DNA of 64,000 bases from Ignavibacteria bacterium. Its GTDB lineage: Bacteria > Bacteroidota > Ignavibacteria > Tepidaquicellales > Tepidaquicellaceae. How positions within the stretch are numbered: position 1 is the first letter of the stretch; each line of letters begins with the position of its first letter. Under the pieces are notes generated by a model. The model worked only from the letters and a program-made list of their open reading frames with translations. It did not search any database and was not told the origin of the DNA. The stretch spans positions 62,001 through 126,000 of the forward strand of contig JABAQZ010000004.1 of the NCBI GenBank assembly GCA_019187405.1. The letters run 5' to 3'. Of this stretch, positions 55,366-64,000 are shown piece by piece. The translations under genes and the position numbers were made by a program.

Positions 55366-56823
55366 ATGTTATTTATCAGATTAATCATTACAACAATAAT
55401 GGTTTGTTGTATTTCAAAAATTTCTTATGCACAACCCTATCAGCTTGTTAATGCATTTCCCAATGTAACATTTGCAAGCCCTTTGTATGTAACTCATTCA
55501 AATGACGGAACGAACAGGATTTTTGTTGTTGAGAAAAACGGAACGATAAAGGTTTTGCCGAATGATTCAAACACAAGTACGTCAAACATTTTTCTTAACA
55601 TAACAAATAAAATACTAACCGGGAGCGAAAGAGGTTTGCTCGGACTTGCATTTCATCCAAACTATGCTTCAAACGGATATTTCTTTGTAAATTATACGAG
55701 AACCGGCGATGGTGCAACAATAGTATCGAGATTTAAAGTCAGCACAACCGATCCAAACAAGGCAGACTCATTGAGCGAATTAATATTTTTGACAATAGCT
55801 CAGCCGTATTCAAATCATAACGGAGGGATTGTATTTTTTGGACTTGACGGATATCTTCATATAGGCATGGGTGACGGCGGGAGCGGAGGCGATCCAGGAA
55901 ACAGAGCTCAAAACGTAAACGAACTTTTGGGTAAAGTGTTAAGGATAAATGTTGATTCGGCAAGCGGTGGAAACAATTACAGCATACCTCCCACAAATCC
56001 TTTTGCTGGAGGCGGAGGCAGAGCGGAAATTTTTACAATTGGAATGAGAAATCCGTGGAGAATAAGTCAGGATCCTGTTACTGGAATTATCTGGTGCGGT
56101 GATGTAGGTCAGGATGCATGGGAAGAAGTTGACATTCTTGAAGTAGGGAAAAATTACGGATGGAGATGTTACGAAGGCAATCATACTTACAACACTTCAG
56201 GTTGCGGACCGATAACGGATTATACATTTCCGGTAAAAGAATATGCCAATGCAGGTTCGGATATTTCCATCACCGGAGGATTTGTTTACAGAGGACAGCG
56301 AAGACCTGAACTAACGGGCAGATATATTTATGCAGATTACGGAAGCAGAAAGACTTATAAGCTAAAAGTTGAAGGAGGGGTTGTTACAGAGGATTCATTA
56401 ATTATGACAGCTCCTTCAAGCGTGTATTCATTTGGAATTGATCAGATGAATGAACTTTATGTCTGTTGTGCCAATAGCATAGTTTACAGATTCAATAGAA
56501 GCGATCTTGTAGGAGTCGGGAGCAATGTTTCCGGTATTCCTTCTGGATTTAGTCTTGAACAGAATTATCCTAATCCTTTTAATCCTGCTACAAGCATTAA
56601 GTATTCAATTCCCGAAATGACGAAAGTAAAATTAATCATTTATGATATTTCAGGAAAAGAAGTAAATACACTTGTAAACACAGTCCAGCTTCCGGGAGAG
56701 TACAATATTATTTGGAGAGGCAAGGATGCAAGAGGAATTAATGTTCCCAGCGGAGTATATTTTTATACACTGACTGCGGGAAACAATTTTTCCGAAACAA
56801 AGCGCATGCTTTTGGTAAAGTAA
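55366..56823 (+). CDS. Exported PQQ-dependent sugar dehydrogenase-like protein with T9SS tail
   Basis: A 485-residue exported protein. After the signal peptide (LFIRLIITTIMVCCISKISYAQ) comes a six-bladed GSDH propeller of the glucose/sorbosone dehydrogenase family: RGLLGLAFHPNYASNGYFFV, SNHNGGIVFFGLDGYLHIGMG, DGGSGGDPGNRAQNVNELLG, RNPWRISQDPVTGIIWCGDV and GQDAWEEVDILEVGKNYGW. The usual His-Asn-Gly-Gly motif near the PQQ site is present. The final ~85 residues are a T9SS type A domain (EQNYPNPFNPAT...TKRMLLVK). It may oxidise extracellular sugars with PQQ, although PQQ binding is not certain in this family. ATG 55366 follows AAAGGAG. Confidence 0.88.
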   Translation: MLFIRLIITTIMVCCISKISYAQPYQLVNAFPNVTFASPLYVTHSNDGTNRIFVVEKNGTIKVLPNDSNTSTSNIFLNITNKILTGSERGLLGLAFHPNYASNGYFFVNYTRTGDGATIVSRFKVSTTDPNKADSLSELIFLTIAQPYSNHNGGIVFFGLDGYLHIGMGDGGSGGDPGNRAQNVNELLGKVLRINVDSASGGNNYSIPPTNPFAGGGGRAEIFTIGMRNPWRISQDPVTGIIWCGDVGQDAWEEVDILEVGKNYGWRCYEGNHTYNTSGCGPITDYTFPVKEYANAGSDISITGGFVYRGQRRPELTGRYIYADYGSRKTYKLKVEGGVVTEDSLIMTAPSSVYSFGIDQMNELYVCCANSIVYRFNRSDLVGVGSNVSGIPSGFSLEQNYPNPFNPATSIKYSIPEMTKVKLIIYDISGKEVNTLVNTVQLPGEYNIIWRGKDARGINVPSGVYFYTLTAGNNFSETKRMLLVK

Positions 56824-56841
56824 AAATTTATTATAAGTTTT

Positions 56842-56878
56842 AAAATCCCTGCAAATTTTCATTCTGCGGGGATTTTTT
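56842..56878 (+). terminator. Rho-independent terminator
   Basis: AAAATCCCTGCA and TGCGGGGATTTT pair with one mismatch and are followed by Ts, 18 bases after the stop. Confidence 0.75.
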
Positions 56879-57037
56879 ATTAATACACAAATTCGGATTA
56901 GTTAAGACTTTTCCATTATTTATGGCATTGTCAAATAAATTTTAAAGTTATAGATTACAGCAAATCACCGGCGATCAGGAAGATTTGAATAAACTAACGC
57001 ACTAAAATTTCCGGTAAAAAAATAATGAGAAATTAAA

Positions 57038-58561
57038 ATGAAAAAATTAATTTTCCCTGCATTAACCGCATTAACCCTCATTGTAACATCCGGATTCGAC
57101 AAATTCTCAGAGATTGATGAAAAAAAATTATTGTCTTATAAAATCATCGATGCCAATAACATCAGTACTGTTATTTGGAATGATGGAATGCTTGACAAGC
57201 ACTGGAGCGGGAGTTCCGCAGGATTTGAATGGCCGAAAGGTACGGGCAAGACAGCGATTTATACAAGCGGATTGTGGCTGAGTTCAAAAGTTAACGATTC
57301 AATCCGCGTCAGTATTTATTATTATAATTCTGAATTTACTCCTGGATATTTTGATTATGCATCCCAGACAGCGCAGGGGTATAATGACCCGGCTTACAGA
57401 GTATATAAAGTATCTCCTGATTTTCCAAGCGGTAATTCCGAATATGACTCCTGGAATGTATGGCCTGTGAATCAGGGGGCTCCGTGGATTGATAACAACA
57501 ACAACGGAATATATGAACCTCCTTCTGATAGTCCTCTGCTTAAAGGAACACAAAATTTTTTCTGTTCATTTACTGACGGATATCTTCCGTCGGGGATAGT
57601 TTCAAGACCAGCTCCACCATTGCGCGCTGAAATTCATCTGTATGCTTGGTCAAAAGAATTCAGCAATTGTGCCGATGCGGTAAATTATGAATATAAAATA
57701 ATTAATAAGAACCGTAATGCATGGACTGATATGAGCGCGGCATTATGGTCTGATACGGATTTAGGAACTTCAATCAACGATAAGGCAGGAACGGATTCTT
57801 TGTTAAATCTAATTTTTGTTTACAACGGAGGAAACGTTGATCCTATTTACGGCACAGCGCCTCCTTCCGTAGGATATGTCATTAAAGAAGCTTCAGGACA
57901 TGGATTGCAAAAATCAGATTATGCTTCGAAGTGGGGTTGCCCTGAAGACTGTCCAATTGATTCTCTACAGAGATACAGAGTAATGCACGGCTTAAGAGTT
58001 GACGGAAGCAGATGGGTCAATCCGGTTACAAATACGCAGACTAACTTTCCACACTCCGGAGATCCGGTTTCTCAAAGCGGATGGATTGATTCGACTCAGG
58101 GTGAAAGGTATTGCATAATCGGTTCAATATTCGGAAATGTACTTCCATTGGATACAATAGAATTCAGTATGGTTACTTTCATCAAAAGGGGAGGAAATAA
58201 TTTGTTAAGTGTTGCTGAATTGAAAAACTGCGTAAGCTCTGTCATTAGTGTTAACAATCAAGCATCGGAATTATCTGAAGATTTTATGCTATATCAAAAT
58301 TATCCGAATCCGTTTAATCCCTCAACAGTTATTGGTTATCAGTTAGCAGTTAGTAGTTTTGTAAAATTAATCATATATGATGTTTTGGGAAAGGAAGTCG
58401 AAACTCTTGTAAATGAAAAACAAGGTGCAGGAACATATCAGGTTGAATTTGACACTCGACAAGTGTCGAGGCAAGGGAAAGGACTGGCGAGCGGAATTTA
58501 TTTTTATACTTTGAAAGCAGGAGAATTTACAACTACGAAAAGAATGCTGCTGATAAAATGA
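57038..58561 (+). CDS. Exported hypothetical protein with T9SS sorting domain
   Basis: A 507-residue exported protein. The signal region is MKKLIFPALTALTLIVTSGF. Two parts stand out: a middle NNNNGIYEPPSDSP motif that looks like a Ca-binding Asp/Asn loop, and Trp/Tyr-rich beta sequence (GKTAIYTSGLWLSSKVNDSI, INKNRNAWTDMSAALWSDTD). I recognise the type as a large surface protein of Ignavibacteria-like genomes but not its function. The T9SS type A domain (YQNYPNPFNPST...TKRMLLIK) carries an unusual TRQVSRQGKGLA insertion encoded by a palindromic patch at 58455-58470. It lies 215 bases after the GSDH-like gene, past a terminator. Confidence 0.8.
   Translation: MKKLIFPALTALTLIVTSGFDKFSEIDEKKLLSYKIIDANNISTVIWNDGMLDKHWSGSSAGFEWPKGTGKTAIYTSGLWLSSKVNDSIRVSIYYYNSEFTPGYFDYASQTAQGYNDPAYRVYKVSPDFPSGNSEYDSWNVWPVNQGAPWIDNNNNGIYEPPSDSPLLKGTQNFFCSFTDGYLPSGIVSRPAPPLRAEIHLYAWSKEFSNCADAVNYEYKIINKNRNAWTDMSAALWSDTDLGTSINDKAGTDSLLNLIFVYNGGNVDPIYGTAPPSVGYVIKEASGHGLQKSDYASKWGCPEDCPIDSLQRYRVMHGLRVDGSRWVNPVTNTQTNFPHSGDPVSQSGWIDSTQGERYCIIGSIFGNVLPLDTIEFSMVTFIKRGGNNLLSVAELKNCVSSVISVNNQASELSEDFMLYQNYPNPFNPSTVIGYQLAVSSFVKLIIYDVLGKEVETLVNEKQGAGTYQVEFDTRQVSRQGKGLASGIYFYTLKAGEFTTTKRMLLIK
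58455..58470. repeat. Small palindrome inside a T9SS tail
   Basis: CTCGACA and TGTCGAG form a perfect 7-base inverted repeat with a 2-base spacer, nested with GACACT/AGTGTC. It encodes part of an insertion in the sorting domain that the other copies lack. Confidence 0.5.
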
Positions 58562-58590
58562 TTATCAGTTTTTAATCTAACATTTGTAAG

Positions 58591-58624
58591 ACCTCGCAGT
58601 TGTATAACCTGCGGGGTTTTTTTA
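58591..58624 (+). terminator. Rho-independent terminator
   Basis: ACCTCGCAG and CTGCGGGGT pair with one mismatch around a nine-base loop and run into Ts, 30 bases after the stop. Confidence 0.8.
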
Positions 58625-58734
58625 TTTAAGAGAGACACAGTTTTCATTCGCTTATAATTTCCGCAAAAGCTTACCCGAGCAGTTGTTGACGGAAAAGTAA
58701 CTCATTGGCAGAAATTTAAAATTTCCCGCCAATT

Positions 58735-58802
58735 TTGGTCTTAGCCTGCCTTTGAAGTTTATTCAATTTGTTTAGAGTTTTTATTTAAGCAGGCAAGACC
58801 AA
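58735..58802. repeat. Imperfect inverted repeat, ~15-base arms
   Basis: TTGGTCTTAGCCTGC (58735-58749) and GCAGGCAAGACCAA (58789-58802) are inverted copies with one bulged base, 39 bases apart. The structure resembles a small palindromic mobile or REP-like unit, but no ends or target duplication were identified. Confidence 0.5.
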
Positions 58803-58972
58803 CAGCAAAAATGATAAAAGAGTATTCTACCCTTCTGAGTTTATCGCATCAGGATTATTCTTTCACGAAATTTAATTCGCGGATTAACTCAGCGTGAACA
58901 GAAAAAATTAACTACCCTTTCCAAATCTCCCCGCTGGATGGCGAGGCAAACCGATTAGAAATGAAGAAAAAA

Positions 58973-59208
58973 AATAGTTACGACATGCCGAATGAAGGCT
59001 TTGTCACGCTGGAGATATATGACAAGCTTGGCAAATAAGAAATGACATTGGTAAATGAAAACATGCAAGCGGGATATGATGATGTGGAATTCAATGCGTC
59101 CATCCGCCGCAAGCGGACTTAATTTCTATAAGCTCGCGGGTGAGTCTGTTGAATCCGCTTGAAGCAGGCAATTTCGTTGAAACAAAGCGGATGATGATGA
59201 TAAGATAA
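58973..59208 (+). pseudogene. Remnant of a T9SS C-terminal sorting domain
   Basis: Reading + in shifting frames gives SYDMPNEGFVTLEIYDKLGK, a TAA, then EMTLVNENMQAGYDDVEFNA, after a frameshift SAASGLNFYKLAGESVES, and after another shift EAGNFVETKRMMMIR with a stop at 59206. This is the strand pattern of the type A sorting domains of the neighbours, with one nonsense codon and two frameshifts. The upstream cargo domain is not recognisable. It appears less AT-rich by eye than nearby DNA, so it may derive from another source. Confidence 0.75.
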
Positions 59209-59371
59209 TGTTTAATGATCAATGTTCAATTGTTTTATTAAGATTGTTTATGTTTAGAATATAGAATATAGAATTGTACATTGCACATTGATCAGTTGCA
59301 GCTGATATAGCATAGTAAATTATAACCATTCCCATTCTCTATCCTTTAGTGTCTGTCTGAAAACGTGAAAA

Positions 59372-59438
59372 AACCCTGTCAGGGTTCAATTGTAAAGTCT
59401 CGATTTAAAGTCAAAGTCGGTTGAACCCTGACAGGGTT
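59372..59438. repeat. Paired palindromic repeat (AACCCTGTCAGGGTT)
   Basis: An 18-base arm (59372-59389) recurs perfectly inverted at 59421-59438, 31 bases apart. Each arm is itself nearly palindromic (AACCCTG-T-CAGGGTT). CCCTGTCAGGG palindromes of this kind occur as dispersed repeats in Bacteroidota-like genomes; this is a head-to-head pair. Confidence 0.7.
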
Positions 59439-59700
59439 CTTTATCTTAGTCTTAATACAAAATCGCTCATAAATGACCGCCGTAGCTCCAAAATGATGTG
59501 GATTTTGAATTGAAGTAAAATTTATATTAGTATTTACAAAAAAATAGTTTCTTATAACTTCTGTTATTAAGTAAAAAAATTTTGTATTAAAGAACTTTTA
59601 TTATTTATTTCATAACATTATGACCTAAAGTAATACTTTAACAAAAATCAATATTCGATTGTATTTTATAAATGCTTTATATATTTTTGTATCAGTTTTT

Positions 59701-59782
59701 GCGTGATTGGCGGAACTGGCAGACGCACTAGACTTAGGATCTAGCGGGGCAACCCGTGGGGGTTCGACTCCCTCATCACGCA
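59701..59782 (+). tRNA. tRNA-Leu(TAG)
   Basis: A long-variable-arm tRNA. Acceptor arms are GCGTGAT/ATCACGC with A as discriminator. The anticodon stem CTAGA/TCTAG has loop CTTAGGA, giving anticodon TAG (codon CTA). The variable arm lies at CGGGGCAACCCGT and the T-loop is GGTTCGACTCC. CCA is not encoded. Confidence 0.93.
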
Positions 59783-59828
59783 CAAAAATTGTTAATCATA
59801 TTCTATCTGCATAATTTAAACATACTAT

Positions 59829-61109
59829 ATGAATCAGAGAACTACAGGTAAAAACATAGCTAAATGTTCTTTCTGCGGGAGGAATGCCGATAAGGTAACA
59901 AACATGATTAAAGGTCCAGCCGATCATAATGGAAAGGATGTATTTATTTGCGAAATATGCGTCGGCAACGCTATGCAGATTATTAAAAAGAATACATTAT
60001 ACAATACAACCAAGTCAATTAACAAAGTCCGATCAAATCTAACTCCACAGTCAATAAAGAAATTTCTCGATGAATATGTTATCGGTCAGGATCGCGCAAA
60101 AAAATCTCTTGCAGTAGCAGTTTACAATCATTACAAAAGAATCGACAGCAACGATTTCAATTATATCGACGACGTTGAAATTGAAAAAAGTAATATTCTG
60201 CTCATAGGTCCAACAGGAACCGGAAAAACATTTCTCGCACAGACTCTTGCAAAACTTCTCGATGTACCTTTTGCTATAGCCGATGCAACTACACTGACAG
60301 AAGCAGGTTATGTCGGTGATGACGTCGAATCCATTTTGGTTCACCTGCTTCAGAATGCAAATTTTGATCTCAATAAAGCAGAGAGAGGAATAATTTATCT
60401 CGATGAAATAGATAAGATTTCCCGTAAAAGTGACAGCACGTCGATTACAAGAGATGTTTCCGGTGAAGGTGTTCAGCAGGCTTTGCTGAAGCTTCTCGAA
60501 GGAACTACAGCAGGCGTTCCTCCCAAAGGCGGAAGAAAACATCCAGAGCAGGCATTGATCAATATTAATACAAAAAATATTTTATTCATTTGCGGCGGAG
60601 CTTTTGACGGACTTGAAAAAATTATAGAAAGAAGAATTACAAAGAGTTCGATGGGATTCGGAGCGGAATTGTATTCAAAGAATGACATTAACTTAGATAC
60701 TGTTATATCAAACGTTGAACCTGATGATCTTATTCACTTCGGTTTGATACCTGAATTAATAGGGAGACTTCCGGTAATAACCACATTGAATTCTCTCGAT
60801 AAGAAAGCCATGCTTTCAATATTAACCGATCCGAAAAATGCAATAACAAAGCAGTATCAGAAATTATTCAGAATGGAAGGTGTTGATCTTGAATTCACTG
60901 ATGATGCGCTTGAATCAGTAGTTGAACTTGCACTGGAAAGAAAAACCGGAGCAAGAGCTTTGAGATCCATTCTTGAAAATATTATGCTTGACATCATGTA
61001 TAAATTACCTTCAAAAGAAAATGTGACTAACTGCATTATAACCCGGGAAGTAATTACCGAAAAGAAAGAACCGGTTTATTTGAGCGATAACAGAAAAATC
61101 ATTGCCTGA
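59829..61109 (+). CDS. clpX: ATP-dependent Clp protease ATP-binding subunit ClpX
   Basis: A 426-residue ClpX, the unfoldase that feeds tagged proteins to ClpP. The N-terminal C4 zinc finger has CSFCGRN and FICEICV (four cysteines). The AAA+ module has Walker [15 protein letters not shown], the GYVGDDVES pore loop, Walker [12 protein letters not shown], and sensor/arginine-finger sequence [10 protein letters not shown] ... TGARALRSI. The IGF-type ClpP-binding loop is represented near SSMGFGAEL. The length is typical. No clpP is adjacent, and the gene follows tRNA-Leu by 46 bases. It starts at ATG 59829. Confidence 0.97.
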   Translation: MNQRTTGKNIAKCSFCGRNADKVTNMIKGPADHNGKDVFICEICVGNAMQIIKKNTLYNTTKSINKVRSNLTPQSIKKFLDEYVIGQDRAKKSLAVAVYNHYKRIDSNDFNYIDDVEIEKSNILLIGPTGTGKTFLAQTLAKLLDVPFAIADATTLTEAGYVGDDVESILVHLLQNANFDLNKAERGIIYLDEIDKISRKSDSTSITRDVSGEGVQQALLKLLEGTTAGVPPKGGRKHPEQALININTKNILFICGGAFDGLEKIIERRITKSSMGFGAELYSKNDINLDTVISNVEPDDLIHFGLIPELIGRLPVITTLNSLDKKAMLSILTDPKNAITKQYQKLFRMEGVDLEFTDDALESVVELALERKTGARALRSILENIMLDIMYKLPSKENVTNCIITREVITEKKEPVYLSDNRKIIA

Positions 61110-61186
61110 CATTTCAATCCTGGATTCTGATTTTTTGTATTTGAAATTTCATTTCGGATTTCATTTCAATTGTTAAAATTCTTTAA

Positions 61187-62842
61187 ATGCCAAAGCTAAA
61201 AACAAATCTTAAGAAAGACCATTCATTCCATATTCGCGAAGATATTCAGAAGGAATTATTACGAAAAATTAACAGCGTAAAGGAAACTATTCTAAAAGGA
61301 GGAGGCAAGAATGCAATTGACAAACTTCATTCAGCCGGAAAGCTGCATTGCAGGGAAAGAATCGAACTGCTGATTGATAAAGATTCTTATTTTATGGAGC
61401 TTGGAGTATTTGCCGGCTATGGTATGTATGAAGAATACGGAGGAGCTCCAAGCGCCGGGACAGTCGTCGGCATTGGAAAAATTCACGGAAGAAATTGTGT
61501 TATAGCAGCAAACGATGCCACGGTTAAAGCAGGTGCTTGGTTTCCCATTACTTGTAAAAAAAATCTTAGGGCGCAGGAAATTGCAATGGAAAACCGGCTG
61601 CCGATAATTTATCTGGTAGATTCAGCCGGAGTATTTCTGCCGATGCAGGATGAAATATTTCCCGATAAAGAACATTTTGGAAGGATATTCAGGAATAATG
61701 CGGTGATGAGTTCGATGGGTATTCCTCAGATCGCTGCGATTATGGGACCATGCGTTGCCGGCGGAGCTTATCTGCCGATAATGAGTGATGAAGCGTTGAT
61801 AGTGGATAAGTCTGGAAGCATTTTTCTTGCGGGATCTCATCTTGTTAAAGCTGCTATTGGCGAAAGGATAGATAATGAATCTCTTGGCGGAGCTACCGTT
61901 ACTACAGAAATATCCGGAATTACGGATGAAAAAATGGCCGATGATAAAGAATGTATTGCAAAGATCCGCGAACTTGTAAGTAAATTCGGTCAGACTCCGG
62001 TTGCAGGATTTGACAGAATAAAAAGCCGTGATGCACTAGGAAACCAAAAGGATATTTACGGCGTGCTTCCCGAAGACGGCTCGAAGCCTTATGATACTTA
62101 TGAACTAATAACAAGAATAATTGATGACGGCGACTTTGACGAATTCAAACCTAATTTTGGTAAGACAGTAATAACAGGATATGCAAGGATTGACGGTTGG
62201 GCTGTGGGCATCGTTGCAAATCAAAGAAACATGGTTAAAAGTAAGAAAGGCGAAGTTCAGTTTGGAGGAGTAATTTATTCCGATAGCGCGGATAAAGCTG
62301 CGAGGTTTATAATGAACTGCAATCAGAGGAAAATTCCGATTCTATTCCTTCAAGACGTTACTGGGTTCATGGTCGGTTCAAAATCCGAACACGGTGGTAT
62401 AATCAAGGATGGAGCAAAAATGGTAAATGCTGTTGCAAACTCGGTGGTTCCGAAGATTACTATAATTACCGGAAACAGTTACGGAGCAGGGAATTATGCA
62501 ATGTGCGGCAAAGGTTATGATCCCCGATTTATTTTTGCTTATCCTAATGCAGAGATTGCCGTTATGGGCGGCGCAAATGCAAGCAATGTACTTCTCGATA
62601 TAAAAATTGGTCAGCTGAAGAAGCAGGGTAAGGAACTTTCCGAAGAAGAGAAGAAAAAATTTTTACAGGAAATTCACAGTAAATATGACGAACAAACTCA
62701 TGTTCTTTATGCCGCATCAAGACTTTGGATAGATGAAATCATCGACCCAAAAGATACAAGAAAGTTTGTTTCATACTGCATTGAACTGGCAAACAATAAT
62801 CCTGATATGAAAAAATTTAATGTCGGCGTTATTCAAACCTGA
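61187..62842 (+). CDS. Acyl-CoA carboxylase carboxyltransferase (beta) subunit, MccB/PccB-like
   Basis: A 551-residue biotin-dependent carboxyltransferase. The N-terminal half has LHSAGKLHCRERIELLIDKD and APSAGTVVGIGKIHGRNCVI, then LVDSAGVFLPMQDEIFPDK; the C-terminal half has LFLQDVTGFMVGSKSEHGGI and SYGAGNYAMCGKGYDPRFIF. The 'DVTGFMVG...AEHGGIIKDGAKM' type of sequence is closest to methylcrotonoyl-CoA carboxylase beta subunits, although propionyl- or geranoyl-CoA variants are close. It would work with a biotin carboxylase/biotin carrier alpha subunit, absent from the window. It starts at ATG 61187, 77 bases after clpX. A role in leucine/isovalerate breakdown is an inference. Confidence 0.9.
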   Translation: MPKLKTNLKKDHSFHIREDIQKELLRKINSVKETILKGGGKNAIDKLHSAGKLHCRERIELLIDKDSYFMELGVFAGYGMYEEYGGAPSAGTVVGIGKIHGRNCVIAANDATVKAGAWFPITCKKNLRAQEIAMENRLPIIYLVDSAGVFLPMQDEIFPDKEHFGRIFRNNAVMSSMGIPQIAAIMGPCVAGGAYLPIMSDEALIVDKSGSIFLAGSHLVKAAIGERIDNESLGGATVTTEISGITDEKMADDKECIAKIRELVSKFGQTPVAGFDRIKSRDALGNQKDIYGVLPEDGSKPYDTYELITRIIDDGDFDEFKPNFGKTVITGYARIDGWAVGIVANQRNMVKSKKGEVQFGGVIYSDSADKAARFIMNCNQRKIPILFLQDVTGFMVGSKSEHGGIIKDGAKMVNAVANSVVPKITIITGNSYGAGNYAMCGKGYDPRFIFAYPNAEIAVMGGANASNVLLDIKIGQLKKQGKELSEEEKKKFLQEIHSKYDEQTHVLYAASRLWIDEIIDPKDTRKFVSYCIELANNNPDMKKFNVGVIQT

Positions 62843-63312
62843 TTAGCAAGAAATCATTTCTTAAATTCAATTCTTTTTTTTTCTTATAGCAGCATCCACC
62901 TTTTTAGTTTGACATTTCATTTTAGCTTTTTATCTGCGCGAGTATGTAATGTCCGAAACCGTTTATGAAGAAAAAATTGAATACAATTTTAATTTTAATT
63001 TTGTATATATTAAAACAGATATACGGAAAGTTTGTTCTTTTAATATAATATCTGATTAATCTGACTCTAACCCCAAATAGCATCGGAGCTTTCCGGATAT
63101 TACCCCAAAATAATAAATGTTTTAACGAAGAATCCCCCACACTTAAAATATTTTTTTTATTCCCCAAAAGTATTATTAACAGCATCGACAGCTTAGTTAA
63201 TATTTAGTCATTAGTTTGTGCTGTTTTGCCCATTAACTATCTGCAGATTTCTTTTTTAAATATCTGCAGCCGGTTTCATAAAAATAATTTTACAAACTTT
63301 AAAATTACTTTA
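62843..63312. other. Intergenic stretch, no gene seen
   Basis: About 470 AT-rich bases between the carboxylase gene and the last exported-protein gene. I find no RNA gene, no strong repeat and no convincing coding frame; it includes the promoter of the gene at 63313. Confidence 0.55.
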
Positions 63313-64000
63313 ATGGACAAAACATTACTACGCTTTTTATGTGTTACATTTCTTGCAGCGAGTTTTAATTTCTCTAAAATGAATCCGGATTTGTATGCGT
63401 ATGTGAATTCAGCTACTTCTTCTCCGGGCTCTGACGATGTTATCGTAAACAACAGTTTCAGAATTTTCCCTGATACAGTGCTTCAAGTGGAGACATCTGT
63501 TTACTGCAGACCTGAAAATCCATCTTTCATCGCAGCCGCAGCAATTACTGACATTTATCCAGGCGGATATACGATGGGCTTTTACAAGTCAACCAACGGA
63601 GGTTTTAACTGGAGCGGAACTGAAGCAATCAAGACTTCTTCTGGTTCGATAATTGTAACCATCGGAGATCCATCAATTTCAATTGATAAAAACGGGAAAA
63701 TAATACTTTCATTCATTGCTCCAAGCAGTAATGTTGGTGTAAGCTTTTCTACAAATAACGGATTAAACTGGTCGGCAACTACAAACATTCCTGGGGTAAC
63801 AATTCCCGATAAGATTTCAAACACATCCGACAATAATCCGTCAAGCCCTTATTACGGCAATACTTATATTGTTTACAATGAAAGAGAAGGCATCAACTTT
63901 TCTAGAACAACAAACGGCGGATTAAATTGGTCTGTATCTCAGAGAATAAGTCCAGCTTTAAATTTTGTAAGAACAGGCGCAAGTATTGCAGTTGGAAGCC
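63313..64000 (+). CDS. Exported BNR/sialidase-like repeat protein, N-terminal part (cut by window edge)
   Basis: An ATG at 63313 opens a frame that stays open to the window end (229 codons). A signal-like segment (TLLRFLCVTFLAASFNF) is followed by beta-rich sequence with Asp-box-like repeats: FYKSTNGGFNWSGT, VSFSTNNGLNWSAT and FSRTTNGGLNWSVS. These are BNR-type units of a beta-propeller, as in sialidase-like exported proteins. The C-terminus is outside the window, so a T9SS sorting domain is expected by analogy but not seen. Spacing between Asp boxes is ~45-60 residues, normal for such repeats. No catalytic residues can be assigned. Confidence 0.85.
   Translation, partial: MDKTLLRFLCVTFLAASFNFSKMNPDLYAYVNSATSSPGSDDVIVNNSFRIFPDTVLQVETSVYCRPENPSFIAAAAITDIYPGGYTMGFYKSTNGGFNWSGTEAIKTSSGSIIVTIGDPSISIDKNGKIILSFIAPSSNVGVSFSTNNGLNWSATTNIPGVTIPDKISNTSDNNPSSPYYGNTYIVYNEREGINFSRTTNGGLNWSVSQRISPALNFVRTGASIAVGS

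Larger units (their letters stand above)
58625..59700. other. Decayed non-coding stretch with remnants and repeats
   Basis: About 1.1 kb with no intact gene between a T9SS gene and tRNA-Leu. It holds a long inverted repeat (58735-58802), the wreck of a T9SS tail (58973-59208), short ATAGAATATAGAAT and AATGTTCAATTG repeats, and a paired CCCTGTCAGGG palindrome (59372-59438). It looks like a graveyard of past insertions or deletions. Confidence 0.6.

Noticed and set aside
62922-63185. Leftward open frame in the gap before the last gene
   Set aside because: AT-rich low-complexity translation, no ribosome binding site and no family; likely chance.
1-64000. CRISPR array, prophage, integron or intact insertion sequence
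   Set aside because: No regularly spaced repeats, phage structural genes, integrase or transposase genes were recognised on either strand.

Overview
The window reads as chromosomal DNA of an AT-rich, Gram-negative-type bacterium of the Bacteroidota/Chlorobiota side of the FCB group. Ignavibacteria or a close relative is the best guess. The main evidence is nine complete genes for exported proteins ending in a type IX secretion (T9SS) sorting domain with the 'QNYPNPFNP' signature typical of Ignavibacteria-like genomes. A eukaryote-type IleRS in an ileS - TraR/DksA - lspA block and tandem propeller sensor kinases agree with this. Many genes begin with TTG, often behind a clear AAGGAG-type ribosome binding site. 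No CRISPR array, prophage or intact insertion sequence was seen.

Region 1 to 4.6 kb: the edge of an MlaF-like ABC ATPase gene, then three T9SS-exported proteins (one Omp28/thioredoxin-like, two YCF48/BNR-like), each followed by a hairpin terminator. Region 5 to 16 kb: a tightly overlapping hpnC-hpnD-hpnE squalene operon, then a two-gene acyl-CoA dehydratase/activase-type redox system whose halves are separated by a secreted LamG-Kelch protein. Region 16 to 35 kb: mostly housekeeping and membrane genes. These are secA, a ferredoxin, lspA, a TraR/DksA protein with a histone-like tail, ileS2, a P2A-type cation ATPase and an RND pump with its adaptor.

Region 35.5 to 49 kb is an accessory signalling block. 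A small cysteine-rich exported protein lies ahead of two giant propeller histidine kinases that flank a NarL-type response regulator, and a second, paralogous regulator sits 4.3 kb away. Between them on the other strand are a two-TM protein, a DUF4062-STAND NTPase-TPR protein and a lipoprotein, an arrangement that could be a defence or stress cassette. Neither sensor kinase has a recognisable export signal despite its large propeller domain.

Region 49 to 64 kb: ahcY preceded by two strong hairpins, a four-helix-bundle (S23/bAvd-like) gene broken by two in-frame TAA codons, tRNA-Thr, and a striking fusion of a polytopic GT87-like membrane domain to an adenosine-deaminase-growth-factor-like domain that has lost its visible metal and catalytic residues. 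Then come a sulfotransferase, two more T9SS proteins, a decayed stretch with a T9SS-tail remnant and palindromic repeats, tRNA-Leu, clpX, an acyl-CoA carboxylase subunit and the start of another exported BNR-like protein. The membrane-ADGF fusion is the best candidate for an undescribed system.
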